In this document: positions 46,601 to 57,400 of the stretch, in pieces
Numbering within the stretch: the stretch's first letter is position 1
Layout: every line of letters begins with the position of its first letter
Assembly (NCBI GenBank): GCA_020746835.1
Contig: JAGPNK010000021.1
Location: 248,001-312,000 of the forward strand
Length of the DNA stretch: 64,000 nt
Source of the DNA: Stachybotrys elegans
Lineage: Eukaryota; Ascomycota; Sordariomycetes; Hypocreales; Stachybotryaceae
Direction: 5' to 3'
The notes under the pieces: model-generated
The model's input: only the letters and a program-made list of their open reading frames with translations
What the model was told of the DNA's origin: nothing
Databases searched by the model: none
Translations under genes and position numbers: made by a program

Positions 46601-47291
46601 CAGGCATGTTCCAAACAGGACTCTTGCCTGTGCCGGGGCCAGTCCTCTCGAGGCTTTTGCTGACGAAGGCGAGGTCCAAGGTCGACCGCCACCTGGATTC
46701 GTCGGGTTTGGCGGAGCGCGCGTAGGTGATGGCCCCGCGTTTCGTAACGAGCATCATCTCGCGGTCCTCAATTGCCTCGACAAACTGCTTGGCCCGAAGC
46801 GAGATCTTACTGGGAGGCAATCCGTCACCGGCCCACATGGGATGGTGCAAGTTGAAATCCCCAAGCAGAACCGACGTATTGTAGCTACTGGCTACCCGAA
46901 CAACCCTCTGGAGGTCAAGCTCCATCCCATCGTCGAGCTCCTTCTTCTCGTTGCGATACACATTGTGGATAGCCATTATATGCTTGGGTAGATCGATGAC
47001 CAAGGTTTGGAACATGTCGTTGGACCACTCATGCTGGACCCTGGCCCAGCACCCAATGGGGAGAGTATTCGAGACCAAGAAGCAGGTTTGGTTGTTGAAC
47101 TTGGGCGGCGAAGCCCCGGGGACATTGTGCATGTCATGATGGTCGTCCGTGATGGGCTTTGGTGAGTCGTAAACGCTGTAGTAGCGGCCATTCGTATAAC
47201 GATTCGTCCACATAACGCAAGGCGGAACATCCTGGAGAACGACGACGTGGTAGTTCCTGCGGCTCTTATAGATGTAAGCCAAGGCGGCCAA
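43659..47291 (-). CDS. LINE endonuclease / reverse transcriptase polyprotein
   Basis: One uninterrupted frame of about 1210 codons; the listed first codon at 47291 is TTG, and the frame stays open upstream to 47357 (QTIDDENGFLLLQFNC). Domains in order: an AP-type endonuclease (QFN, LQDVP, GDFNLHHPMW, STLDLAFVS, GDHKP); a Lys/Gly-rich linker with a repeated SSVKNGSRGKNK; reverse transcriptase (LDMTRAF, GLPQGSVLSPILF, FVDDTSIL with the catalytic Asp pair); and a C-terminal CCHC-like knuckle (CRRCGRKPETVMHLFVEC). No RNase H domain. No internal stop or frameshift, so the copy is young or under selection. No upstream ATG in frame: just before 47357 there is a splice-acceptor-like CTAAC...CCAG, so the first exon may lie further upstream. 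Confidence 0.85.
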   Translation of the reverse strand: MAALAYIYKSRRNYHVVVLQDVPPCVMWTNRYTNGRYYSVYDSPKPITDDHHDMHNVPGASPPKFNNQTCFLVSNTLPIGCWARVQHEWSNDMFQTLVIDLPKHIMAIHNVYRNEKKELDDGMELDLQRVVRVASSYNTSVLLGDFNLHHPMWAGDGLPPSKISLRAKQFVEAIEDREMMLVTKRGAITYARSAKPDESRWRSTLDLAFVSKSLERTGPGTGKSPVWNMPEIEKLKGDHKPCELWLHLSVPRQHGSRRNYDKVDAAKFQAFVKSKLPVLDSLPLETGAHLNEYSEVLTHKVLVKAVEELVPDSDPFDPKRSQHTRSPKPPVPEPSKDKEAPGKGYHDKRGPRGKNKSSVKNGSRGKNKSSVKNGSRGKNKGKKPTAAKGKRAHSFLASRLAKSTQQRSQPATMPQAPNLRTSAGEATTSETKADAMMNDIYGTGMASRTETDGDSEDPGHCDHNANFDDDPATTVTVEEVVEAIKALPSGKAPGLDGAGYEALKLSAPVIAPYLSRFYSACLRLGYHPRLFKSSRTILFLKLGKDPTLTTSYRPIALLPVVGKLLERLVAKRIRAFLEGCTGVRAIPMTQYGGLPGTSTTMALQLITSFVQKAWLCKRLDKVTIMVLDMTRAFPLLKRSALMAMFRTHKFPPYLAMFLTSFLSERMTLLCIPGDEPQHFHENGGLPQGSVLSPILFLLFAAPLLGMGSDYSWLHVIILAFVDDTSILVRSSSWAENCKIIEVIYARMRVWAKENGVMFSPEKYGLLHFLGPRDKEVQVREVPNIKRLPPVEVLFEKNYLKLLGVLVDPRLSWTVHINSLFKKASKAFRILQFMSGSTWGPNLVDMRNLYISRVQSILTYACPVWFMDASQTAAQLQDNMTRGTRESYLKQSSIAQLDTFQRQCLRLIAGALPTTSALMIQKELNIPPLSLTLHIKAQVHQAKMLHSFRDGTCYSYPASLRPISMQSRHPYHRLRLLATQVISKTRERYRDSGSEAIFEQKWAAPECGKWRKEAIKKTGDLMIRDTMEQRWSEYQNSRRGEDRHAYTIALDTAWGRENLSYYGGGLTRKQTTILLQCRVNVIALRPFLKRIGAPGVTSELCRRCGRKPETVMHLFVECEDWSLIEPRRRLLDDIRLQSGYLKRPMLEEIFNNPSHAAKYALETFNLDQFSGKPPTEYIKKRPAPDDGAAPPAKRRKCNLLQLRAHTNKDMR

Positions 47292-47357
47292 GTAGCGCTC
47301 CTTGCTACCCTTGCAATTAAACTGAAGGAGGAGGAACCCATTCTCATCATCGATCGT
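43659..47357 (-). mobile_element. Tad-like non-LTR retrotransposon (LINE), ORF2 region
   Basis: The stretch holds a complete endonuclease/reverse-transcriptase frame and little else. No ORF1 (gag-like) frame is found upstream, so the copy is 5' truncated or unusual. No poly-A tail or target-site duplication could be recognised at the 3' side (43,394-43,658), so the element ends are not defined. Confidence 0.75.
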
Positions 47358-49072
47358 CTGGCAACACCGTCATGTTAGCAACGAGACGTGAGGCAGTGCC
47401 GGTGTTTGGTGAAGGAAGCATACGAGTACCGAACGAAGCAAGTTCTGTATAGTCGGGCAGGTCCCTCACCACCCGCGTTGCTGTTCTGGCTTTGGTGATT
47501 CAAGTCTTCAAGACGGAATCCATGGGGGGCAATGTTGTGAGAGGAGTGCTGTTTGAAGCCCCACCCCCACCAGATGGTCCCACCAGATGGTCCTCGCTGG
47601 CGGGAGCGGCACTGGGCATGGCACGGCACGGCACGGCACAGAGCACAGGCTATCGAGGAACGAAACTGGGTAATTTGCAGCGCGTAATGATGTCTGGCTG
47701 TATGATCAGATGCACACTGTCGCCCTGATACACCATGCAGCCGCTTCGATTGACTCGTCTCACCTCTGATTCCCTGCCAGGCGGAGACCAATCGGAGCTG
47801 CGCGAGAATCGTCGGACCCACCACGCACCACCCACCTTGCCACGTGTCTGTCTCTGTCTCTGTCTGTCCTGCTTGTCTGTCTGTCTTGTCTGTGCCGTCC
47901 CTCACCAAGGATAAAGATGGGTGCAATGATGTGTCGCAAACCTCAGTCTGGGGTACGTATATTTCCCAGGTCTTTTTTTATATATATTTATTTTTTACGT
48001 GGATGCAGCATTGTCCCAGCAATCCCACTCACGTGAATGTGATGCAGCTGTGTCGGCCATGGTCGCAAAAGAAGCACTGCTCCCAATCTATGGCGGCCAT
48101 TTTCACACCATTCATTCACTCCCTTTCCACCAAACCACGACAATCAGCACTTGCACTGGCTCACAACAAATGCAGTCCTTCTAGTCTTCTATGTTCGCTA
48201 TGATGCTCGCTAATGCTCCAGGTGCACCTCTGGCCATGACACGCCTGGCCGTCCAGGGTAGGCTGTACGTTTGCCGGCATCATGCTGGAATGCCGTGGCT
48301 GGTAGCTCGGGCCACGCGTCTCCCCGGGAATCCGCATCGCGTGGGTACGAGACGAGACATGGGGAGCCGGCAAGGCGGTTCCAGCAAAAGGGTCCGAGCC
48401 GCTTAGTCAATCGACAGACTATGGTGCCAGCAGACAGTTATAGACATGTCATACGGAGAGCAACATGAAGCCATTTATCGCCAGCCATCCTCTCAGCCAG
48501 CCAGATGGACCAAGGGGATCTCCTCAGCTAGCCAGCACGGGCCAAGGGGATTTGTCCGTCATCTACCATCCTGGCGGAGCGGCTAAATATAGACATGCAA
48601 TGATACTAGGCTTACGCTTCCCCAAATACAACAGGGGTTCAGCGATACACGACCATGACATGGCGATGGGCGATGGACGGTACATAATGGACAAGCAAGT
48701 AAACGACCATTGCAATCAAGAACATGAAAAATTAAAAATTAAAAAACTAAATAAAAAAGAAAAGAGAGAGAACAGAAAGTAATGCAAAAAGAGGGAAAAG
48801 AAAAAGAAAGAAATGGGTACATGGTCGGTGGATTCGTTCGGTCCATTATTTACTCGCCGCGGCCCCGGTCGACGCATCCATCCCACAAACTCGTCGATAT
48901 GCCCGAACCTCCCGCCCTGTCATGGAACCATCCCAAGGCTGCCTCTCCGAATCGCCGCTTAGGTAAACCCACGGCCGCGCGGATATATTCACGGCAGCCG
49001 CCACACAAACACATCCTCTGCCGACCATCCCCATCATTCTCCCCCATCCACCCCTCTCCCTCTACCGACAAC
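47358..49072. other. Intergenic region
   Basis: About 1.7 kb between the LINE and the monooxygenase gene. It contains CTGTCTGT repeats near 47840-47895 and a purine-rich stretch at about 48720-48820. No gene recognised. Confidence 0.35.
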
Positions 49073-51604
49073 ATGCCCGACAGCCTCAAGGTCATCATCG
49101 CCGGCGGCGGCGTGGCCGGCCTCACCATGGCCATCATGCTCGAAAAGTTCGACATCGACTACGTCATCCTCGAGGCCTACTCCAAGATTGCGCCCCCCGT
49201 CGGCGCCAGCGTCGGCCTCTTCCCCAACGGCCTGCGCATCCTCGACCAGCTCGGCTGCTTCGACGAGATCAAGCGCAAGTACAACCTCCAGCAGCGCGGC
49301 AACACCTGCCACCGCGACAAGCGGGGGAAGCTGCTCGCCGCCCTGCCCGACGAGGCCGGCCAGTACGAGGTGCGCCACGGCTACCCGCTCCTCTTCTTCG
49401 AGCGCACCGGCCTCCTCGAGATCCTCTACGAGACGGTCCGCCACAAGGACCGCGTCCTCGTCAACAAGCGCGTCGCCTCGGTCGACATGACCGACCACGG
49501 CGTCGTCGTCCACACCGCCGACGGCGCCTCCTACCCGGGCACCTTCCTCCTCGGCGCCGACGGCGTCCACTCGGCCGTCCGCTCCGTCATGACCTCCCTC
49601 GCCGCCGACCTCGAGCCCGGCTACTTCTCCGGCAACGAGGCCGACGAGGTCGCCTGCCACTACATCTGCGACTTCGGCATCGCCCAAAACGTCCCCGGCT
49701 GGACCGAGGGCGACACCAACATGGTCCAGGGCGACGGCCGCGCCGCCGGCGTCGTCTCGGGCCCCGACCACATGGTCTACTGGTTCTTCACCGAGAAGCT
49801 GCCCCAGACCCGCTACGGCGCCGACATCCCGCGCTTCTCCGCCGCCGACGAGGCCGCCTTCACCAAGCGCCACGCAAACTTCCGCGTCACCGAAAACGTC
49901 ACCTTTGGCGACGTCATCAAGGCCCGCAAGACGTCCACCCTCACCCCGCTCCACGAGATTGTCCACAAGAAGTGGTTCTTCCGCCGCATCATCGCCCTCG
50001 GCGACTCGGTCCACAAGCCCAACCCCGTCGGCGGCCAGGGCGCTAACGGCGCCATGGAGTCGTGCGCCGAGCTCCTCAACGCCCTCCTCGACCTGCGCGC
50101 CCGCCGCGGCGGCCACCTCGACGGCCTCACCACCCCGGAGCTCGTCGCCGCCTTCCGCCAGACCCAGCACCGCCGCCACGAGCGCGCCCACATGATTGTC
50201 GACGCCGCCCACGAGGTCCAGTTCATCATGGCCCACGAGAACCCCCTCGTCTCCTACCTCGCCATGGCCGTCGTCCTCCCCAACGCCGGCAACGAGCTCA
50301 TGCTCACCAAGCTCGGCGACATCTTCTCCGGCGGCTCCTCCATCCGCCACCTGCCCATGCCCAACCGCCGCCGCGAGGTCCCCTTCAACGACGAGCTGCC
50401 CGCCCAGCCCGCCACCACCGCCGCCTCCCGCGCCGTCCTCGGCCTCCTCATCGGCAGCATGGGCCTCGTCGCCCTCTCCACCTACGCCACCCTCCGCCTG
50501 CCCGCCGCCCAGCTCGGCGCATGGGGCCCGGCCCAGCAGCCCCTCCTCCTCGGCTGGTTCGGCACCACCTCCCTCAACGCCTACTTCAACCGCCTCGTCT
50601 CGGCCGTCTCCCTGCCCATCCTCGACAGCAGCCCCATGCCCCGCATGCAGCTGCTCACCTACCTGTCCACCCTCATCTCGCCCCTCCTCGTCTACACCGT
50701 CGAGGGCTACCGCCTCGGCAACCAGGGCACCCCCCTGGCCCTGCCCATCCTCATGACGGCCGGCATCCCCTTGTTTGGCTTCGCCCGCGTCGCCCCGCTG
50801 CACGCCATCTTCACTGCCCTGTGCACCCACAAGTTCCCCACCGGCCGTGCCATCCCCGCCGAGGTCGCCTCATCCCTCATCCCTGCCCTGACCCTCAGCT
50901 ACCTGGTCCCCGCCGTCATGTCCATGACCCCTACCGCCAACGTGGGTGCCTGGCAGAGCTGGGTCGGCCTCTCGGTCCTGGCCCCTCCCATGTTCAGCCT
51001 GGCCACCTACGCCATGGCGGCCGCGAAGCGCTGGTGGAGCCGCCGTCCCATGACGCAGCAGGAGAAGCTCGACGCTGAGTACGACCGCTACAAGCAGCTC
51101 GATCTGGCCTCGCTCAAGACGGCCTACACCTTTGCCTTTGCCATCCAGGCCGCCGCCCACATCTCCACCATGATCTACTGCTACACCCAGCCCGGCGTCT
51201 CCATCTACGACACCTTCTTCGCCGTCCCCAACCCGCTGCGCTCCGACTGGGGCCTGACGTCGCTCTCGGCCGCCGCCGCCACCTACTTCAAGTACAACCT
51301 GCAGACGGGCGTCGTCGCCTCGGTGGTCAGCAACCTCTACAGCATCTGGAACATGCGCAGCATCGGCTACATCACCACCGGCGAGGCCCTGTCTACGGCC
51401 GCCAAGGTCGCCCTCGGACAGGTCCTCGTCGGCCCCGGCGCTACCTGGACCGCTCTGTGGCGCTGGCGCGAGAACAAGCTGACCACGCTGGGCGCCTGGG
51501 CCAACGAGAGGCGCGAGAAGGCTGCGCTGGCTCTCGAGTCGACCAAGCAAAACGGCCACGCCAACGGCCACGTCAACGGCAATGCCATCAAGGCCAAGGC
51601 GTAA
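49073..51604 (+). CDS. FAD-dependent monooxygenase fused to a polytopic membrane domain
   Basis: Single exon; the chosen Met (MPDSLKVIIAGGGVAGLTMA) lies directly before the dinucleotide-binding motif and gives 843 residues. The frame is open further upstream but lacks family-like sequence there. The N-terminal ~400 residues are a group A flavin monooxygenase (GGGVAGLTMA, FLLGADGVHSAVRS, ALGDSVHKPNPVGGQGANGA). From about residue 450 to the end there are many hydrophobic helices (LGLLIGSMGLVALSTYATL and on). Relatives such as PaxM and AscE-type enzymes epoxidise polyprenyl chains, and some partners are small membrane cyclases. A cyclase-like role for the tail is only a guess. Very GC-rich third positions. 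A Zn2Cys6 regulator follows. Confidence 0.8.
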   Translation: MPDSLKVIIAGGGVAGLTMAIMLEKFDIDYVILEAYSKIAPPVGASVGLFPNGLRILDQLGCFDEIKRKYNLQQRGNTCHRDKRGKLLAALPDEAGQYEVRHGYPLLFFERTGLLEILYETVRHKDRVLVNKRVASVDMTDHGVVVHTADGASYPGTFLLGADGVHSAVRSVMTSLAADLEPGYFSGNEADEVACHYICDFGIAQNVPGWTEGDTNMVQGDGRAAGVVSGPDHMVYWFFTEKLPQTRYGADIPRFSAADEAAFTKRHANFRVTENVTFGDVIKARKTSTLTPLHEIVHKKWFFRRIIALGDSVHKPNPVGGQGANGAMESCAELLNALLDLRARRGGHLDGLTTPELVAAFRQTQHRRHERAHMIVDAAHEVQFIMAHENPLVSYLAMAVVLPNAGNELMLTKLGDIFSGGSSIRHLPMPNRRREVPFNDELPAQPATTAASRAVLGLLIGSMGLVALSTYATLRLPAAQLGAWGPAQQPLLLGWFGTTSLNAYFNRLVSAVSLPILDSSPMPRMQLLTYLSTLISPLLVYTVEGYRLGNQGTPLALPILMTAGIPLFGFARVAPLHAIFTALCTHKFPTGRAIPAEVASSLIPALTLSYLVPAVMSMTPTANVGAWQSWVGLSVLAPPMFSLATYAMAAAKRWWSRRPMTQQEKLDAEYDRYKQLDLASLKTAYTFAFAIQAAAHISTMIYCYTQPGVSIYDTFFAVPNPLRSDWGLTSLSAAAATYFKYNLQTGVVASVVSNLYSIWNMRSIGYITTGEALSTAAKVALGQVLVGPGATWTALWRWRENKLTTLGAWANERREKAALALESTKQNGHANGHVNGNAIKAKA

Positions 51605-52207
51605 AGTGAATACATGTGCGAAGAAAAAAGAGGGACGGGGTTTTAACAGCAATAATATGACTTCACCGAGGACTGTAGACACGATTGCTTATTTTCACTT
51701 TACTGTATAACGGTTTCCTTTGTCAGTCTGCATCATTCATAGAGAGGGCGCATAGCGAGTTTCGATAGTTTCAATTGTCTCATTTCATTTCCCCAGACTT
51801 TGCATAGTCTCCATTATTCGTCGTGTCTTATCCTCCCGAATTATTCGCACCCCCCTCCCCTTCCCCCGACCTAATAATAACATCGCACTACTATAGTTTA
51901 TTCAAAATACGCCGACCCCCTTGTCGCCGATCCTTGGCCAGGACCCCGGCACAAGCTAAATCTAGATCTGCCCTACACCCCTCAGACAGCCCAACGGTTC
52001 AGCCGCTAGTGGATACATCCCGACGTCTAGGATTATATCTTGCCGATGCTTGTTAAATCGCCGGCCCCGTCTCCTCCCGCCCCGCTTAGTAACTATCTTT
52101 GTTTCCCTCCCGAGCCCACGACTTGTCTTGTCTCAGCAGCCCTAAACCCATCTGTTTCGCTTGCAACTCAAGGCCAAGACTCGTCCCGCCCGACTGTCTG
52201 TCTCGCC
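51605..52207. promoter_or_regulatory. Intergenic, regulator promoter
   Basis: About 600 bp, C/T-rich on the plus strand close to the regulator start, a common feature of fungal promoters. No specific site claimed. Confidence 0.3.
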
Positions 52208-54486
52208 ATGCCGGCCTGCGACAACTGCTACAAGCGAAAGGTAAATCTCGGTATCCCACCATTACTGTTCAAAGCCTCACCATCCAGGTGCAATGCTTCT
52301 ACCCCACCTCCGGAGTCGGGGCGAAATGCGATTGGTGTCATCATCGCGACATCCCCTGCACCTATGAGCGCGTCAAGGAGAGGAGAGCAAAGGGCAAGAG
52401 GCAAGTCTACACAACCACCACTCACATATATCCAAGCCTGACTCTGTCCCGTGCTTTGGCATCAGGTTAAAGGACAATCTCAAATCACGAGACGCCCAGA
52501 CCAGTGATGACTATGCCCAGCGCATCAAGCGCCTCGAGGAATTCACGGCCCAGTTCAAGTCGCTCAAGGTTCACAAGTCCTCTCCCCCCAGCATATCCTC
52601 GCCTGATCCAGTCACCATCCCTTCACTCGAGCAGGTCCTTTCGGAAAAGAGTCTTTCGCCCGACCATGTTCTCCCACCCCTAGTCATTACACCAAGCCCA
52701 GACCCGCCCAAGCTGCAAGAGAACCCGAGAACACGGCTCAAGAACGGCATGGGCCAGGTCTACTTTGCCGGCCTCGAGCTCGGCTCCGTCGACTCGCACA
52801 CGGGCATGCCCATCCTCTCAGGGCTCGCGCGGGAGCTCATATTCAAGGCAGCCGGCACGTGGCCCAACTTTGACAGCCCCAGCGCGGCCCAGGGCATCGG
52901 CCAAGCGCCCATACCAAAAAGCCATCCCCTCGGCCCTCCCAGGGCAACGACGGCGCTGCCAGAGGAATCCTTGATCCGCTTCATGCTCCGTGCGCTGTTC
53001 GAGTCCAAGATGAACCTCCGCCTCCCTATCATCGACGCCATTCTCTTTGAAAACATCATCGAAATGGCCTACAGACCCGACGACGGCGAGCCAACGTACG
53101 AAAAGATGACAGCGAGGGCGTGCGTGTTTGCCTTTGCTTGTTTTGTCGGCGTGCGAACGGGCGAGACAGGCCAATTCGATATAGACGAGTGTGCTCGCGA
53201 AGCGCAGAGCCATGTCATGGATCTCCTCGAGGATCCCAGTCTGACCATGCTGCAGACCATTCTGATGCTTGTGAGTTAAATCAAATTTCTTCATAGTCCT
53301 TGCAAACGGATGAGCTTCTGCAACAATGCACCTACCGAGCATGAAGGCAACTCGCAGTACAGCAGACGATCAAGATAACGTACACTTATTCTGACTGGTT
53401 AGAATTTATACCATATTGTTCTCGGCCGCTTCCTCACCGCTTACATGCTTCACGCCACCGCATGCCGCACACTCTTTGTCTTGGGAGCACACACCCTCAA
53501 TGTCCCCCCGGCGCCACAAGACCGGCCGCTCAGCCACGCGGAACGGGAAGACAGGCATCTCCGGTGGATATTCTGGATCTGCTACATCCTCGACAAGGAC
53601 ATTGCCCTACGGACCGGCCAGCCGTACATTATCGGCGACGAGTTTTGCGACCTCACGCTGCCGGCCGGATACACGCAGATCGGCTTCGTTTCCGACATGC
53701 ACGTGCCGAGCCCCAAGCTCACCGCGCCAGACAAGACGCCCCTGCTGCCCTGCGACATCAGGCTCAGCATGATCAAGTCCAAGGCCTGCCGCCTGCTGTA
53801 CTCGGCCGAGGCCATGAGGAAGTCGGACGCCGAGCTTCTCTGCTGCATCCGCCAGCTCGACGAAGAGGTGGAGAACTGGCGGCTATCACTCCCACCGGAC
53901 CTTGCACCGACACTGTCCGTATCGAGCGGTTCTCTCCTGTCACTTCTCAAGTCGGGCAACCAGGACACGATGCATCGGATCGACCTGCACCTCGAATATC
54001 ACCACCTCATGTCTGTCATCCATCACGCGAGCGGGAGATGCATGGCGCTGGAAGCGCTTCCGCCCGACCGAGCCACGATTAGCATTCTCGAATCGAGCCT
54101 GGAGCTGTCGGTCGAGGCAAGCCGGTCTACCATCCTGTACCTGAGTGTTGCCGCCAGCGAGATGGCAACAGAGGCTGCTTGGTACGTACAAATGACATGC
54201 TCCCGCTCAACCACGCGGCTAACGGCTACCCAGGATCATTCTATTTTATCCGATTGCTGCTCTCATGACGCTCTTCTTCAACATACTGAGGGATCCCCTG
54301 CATAGGAATGCCGAGGCCGATCTGGATCTCATCAAGCTGGCCCGGGACATCATCAAAAACGTACCGTCAAACAAGCTGCGACCACACGCAGCTGCCAGTC
54401 TAGAGAGGCTGGATTTGTTGATAGCAGAGCTCGGGAGGCTCGGGGGATTGGCTACAGAGCGTGCTAGGAGGGGTATTGTAAGCTAA
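52208..54486 (+). CDS. Zn2Cys6 transcription factor with fungal_trans domain
   Basis: Five exons (52208-52240, 52288-52400, 52466-53270, 53403-54181, 54234-54486) total 661 codons (660 residues). The Zn2Cys6 cluster spans residues 4-35 with C4, C7, C14, C25, C28 and C35, split by intron 1. Intron 2 uses a GC donor (AG|GCAAGT). A short heptad-like segment follows (AQRIKRLEEFTAQFKSLKV), probably for dimerisation. The middle homology region of fungal_trans spans about 190-560 (ARELIFKAAGTWPNF, LRWIFWICYILDKDIALRTG, QPYIIGDEFCDLTLP). It sits just downstream of the monooxygenase gene on the same strand and could regulate it, though nothing in the sequence proves this. Confidence 0.88.
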
Positions 54487-57400
54487 CGAGGAATGGCTTT
54501 TGTATTAAAGGTTGAATGTATGACGGTATGACCGAAATGATTGTCTGGGTGGTGGTAATTCTGTACTCACTGTCTGATTAAGAATTGAATATTTTCAAAG
54601 GCAATGCGACTGCTCAAAGAAGATTATTGTAGATGGCATGCTCCATCGAATACTGGGTTGCGAAAAGCGAGAGGACGCAAAGTATTACAATGAAAGGCAT
54701 ATGCGGCACAATGAAACAACACAAATAAAAGACGTCTCTCAATAATGACCCGAAATAGATAGAAATTTCTCTACCAATCGTCATCTGTTGTTTGATTTCT
54801 ACTCTTACAGAGGCCTCGCCGAAGCCACTGATTTCTATCCCGTTGGCGACAGAAATATTTTGATTAACACACATCAGCTCAGTCTAATTAGACCGACGGA
54901 AACTGCGAAACCGGTTCTTCAGGCACTGTGCGCAGAAGCCACTTGATCTATACGTCGATTTCGATTTTTGATTTAATAATCCATCGCTACTTAATATCAC
55001 AAGCACGTAGTTGCCGCTATTAAGACACGGTCGCCCCACAATCTCATAGACACCGGACGTCGATTTAATGTTTGGTCAGTGCTCTATCCCCTGCTAGCGT
55101 TGGGAAATACAGATACCTTCCAGGGCCCTCATTTGACAACGACATGCCAACTCGGCACTGGGTTCATCTTCGCAAGCAGCTTATCATACACGGACCAGAC
55201 CTTACAACCTTCCCTCCCAAATCCACTGCCAGTGCTGAGCAAGTCTGTCCAATAATTCAAGCAAATTGCGTTTCGTCGTTGGCGGATGCATCCATGTCAG
55301 AATGACGATGCATTTTCTGCGCGTGGAGTCCATCTGCCAAGAACTCTCCCAAGAAAGACGCAAGCAATGAGGCCCGATGTTCATCAAATACACGTAGAAA
55401 AGAGCCAGGTACTTGAATACTTAAGGGGGGCAATGCGATCAAAGCATGACTTCAAGAGAGTGTAAGTAGGGGGTTGGGTTAAGTATCCCATTGATCAACT
55501 TGGTGTCCTAGCAAAGGATATAGAATATACATTTTAAAATGGTGTCTAGATTTCTGCATAAATAAAAATGAAGAAATAAATTCAAATTCTTTAAGAAACC
55601 TGGTGCAGAAGACGACAACTCGTTGGCAAGTTTCAACAGACCAACGCAGCTTCGCCTCTCCCTATCGCCCTACCCTACAGCCCCCTAAGTGCTTCTAGCA
55701 CCTTGAAGCCTCTGTTTTCATCAAATACTATGCAACTGAGCTATTTATTGACTTGGCTTGGATATGTTTAAAGTCATAGCGCCTGTCGAGACACCAGTCC
55801 ACACCAAAGCTTGGCAGGGCATCGCCAATCAATCCTTCCGTACTTCCATTCTCTTTTCCTGTGGGGAATTTATCAAACACAAAGACATCCGACTTGAATG
55901 AGAGAACCTGCAAGAGGTCCCTCGATCAAATGACCCGCTGATGGTAACTCTGATGGATAGCTGGGTACCTTTACAAGCCGCGCCAGTTCTTCGGCGACCT
56001 AGGCTTTCTGTTCAGTTCGTACAGTACCTCCATGACTCCATGACGGCTCACTTGTTCGCCATCTTCTGGCTGCTCTATTCTAGGTTCGCAAGGAATACCT
56101 CAACACTTGACGGGTTGCCTGTCGACGGAATCACGGCTTCGCAAAGACACGCCTCGTCGTGTCCAGCGCTGGCCTAGTACACAAGTAGTCAACTAACCCC
56201 CAAAGTAGAGTTGTTACGAACTGACGCCTACTCGTATCGTGTCACGGTATCCTCTTCCAGAAGGGGCCGAGATCCAGGCTAATTCACAATTCCTTTCCTA
56301 CACGGATTTCCACATGCATCGTACTAAATCCGCTGACCTGGATTTGACTATCGAGACTCCCCTGAGCATGTTTCACAGTATTAAGACCATAACATGCTCC
56401 TACAAGTGGCCAGAGTGCAGCCTCGCTGTTCAAGGCTTCGCACTTACAGCAAAGATCCGCCACACCTTATAAAAGGGCGAATCAAATTCCAACATGCTAC
56501 TGTTACTTGCAAGACGCTATACTCATCTTGGCTCAAGGGACTGAGAGTGCTGGGCCAGAGCATCGATACCTCTCGATCTCTTTCGAAGTTGGCTTCTCGA
56601 ATAAGGTGGATAAGGTGGGGTGTTGGCTGGGAGAACTGGAGAATGAGCTCCTTGTCGGCCGTCACTCGAAGAATCAGACATAACACCAAACAATGAGTCC
56701 AAAAAGAAAAAACCTCATTGTAGTTGTCCCTTTCTTTTCCTTTCATGCACAATGCCACAGAGACCTTTCCGTTGAGTTTGGATACAAACTTCTTGGTTGC
56801 TCTGAAAATAACGACTTGCGCTTTGCTCCAAAACTCCGATCATACGTCTGATACATCCTGCCTACACTTCTGACCTAGCGCCTCCGCTCTGGACGGAGAC
56901 GAAGCAATATGGCACTTCCGAGTGACTGGTTACGGGTGCAAGTGAATCTCACGGGGCTGCAATCTGTTTGATCGAAAGACAACCCTAAGCCCTTAATATG
57001 GAGGTTAAAAGCTTAATCATATAGCCGGGAGGAAACTAATCTTCCGAGTACATGCTTCTGCTCACCGATCTCAAGGGCTGGTGGTTCTCCAGGTGATGTA
57101 CGAATGGCTCTTGATGGTGGTTGTCACCAGTGTCTGCATGGACTTAACTTCTGCTCTAACGTCATGAGTACCGTGGCCAGCTCCACAAAGAGATAAGTCA
57201 ACGCAGTAATCCCCAATCTATCAATTGATTTGGGTTGTTGAGTCGTCGTGGCCCCAAAGTGCTGTTGGTAGTTGCGGCTGAGAATCAGGCAACTACCACT
57301 CTGCACAAGGTACAAATACCAATTTGTGAATAACATGCAAGGTGCAGTTGGTCAAAATGTTTCTTCAAGCCCGGGCTCAAGCAGGACGCTTAGACCTTGA

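Noticed and set aside
48782..49072. N-terminal extension of the FAD monooxygenase
   Set aside because: The extra residues are low-complexity and would precede the dinucleotide-binding motif, which normally lies within the first ten residues.
49034..50830. 598-codon minus-strand frame opposite the monooxygenase
   Set aside because: Gly/Ala/Asp/Glu-rich antisense shadow caused by strong C at third codon positions.
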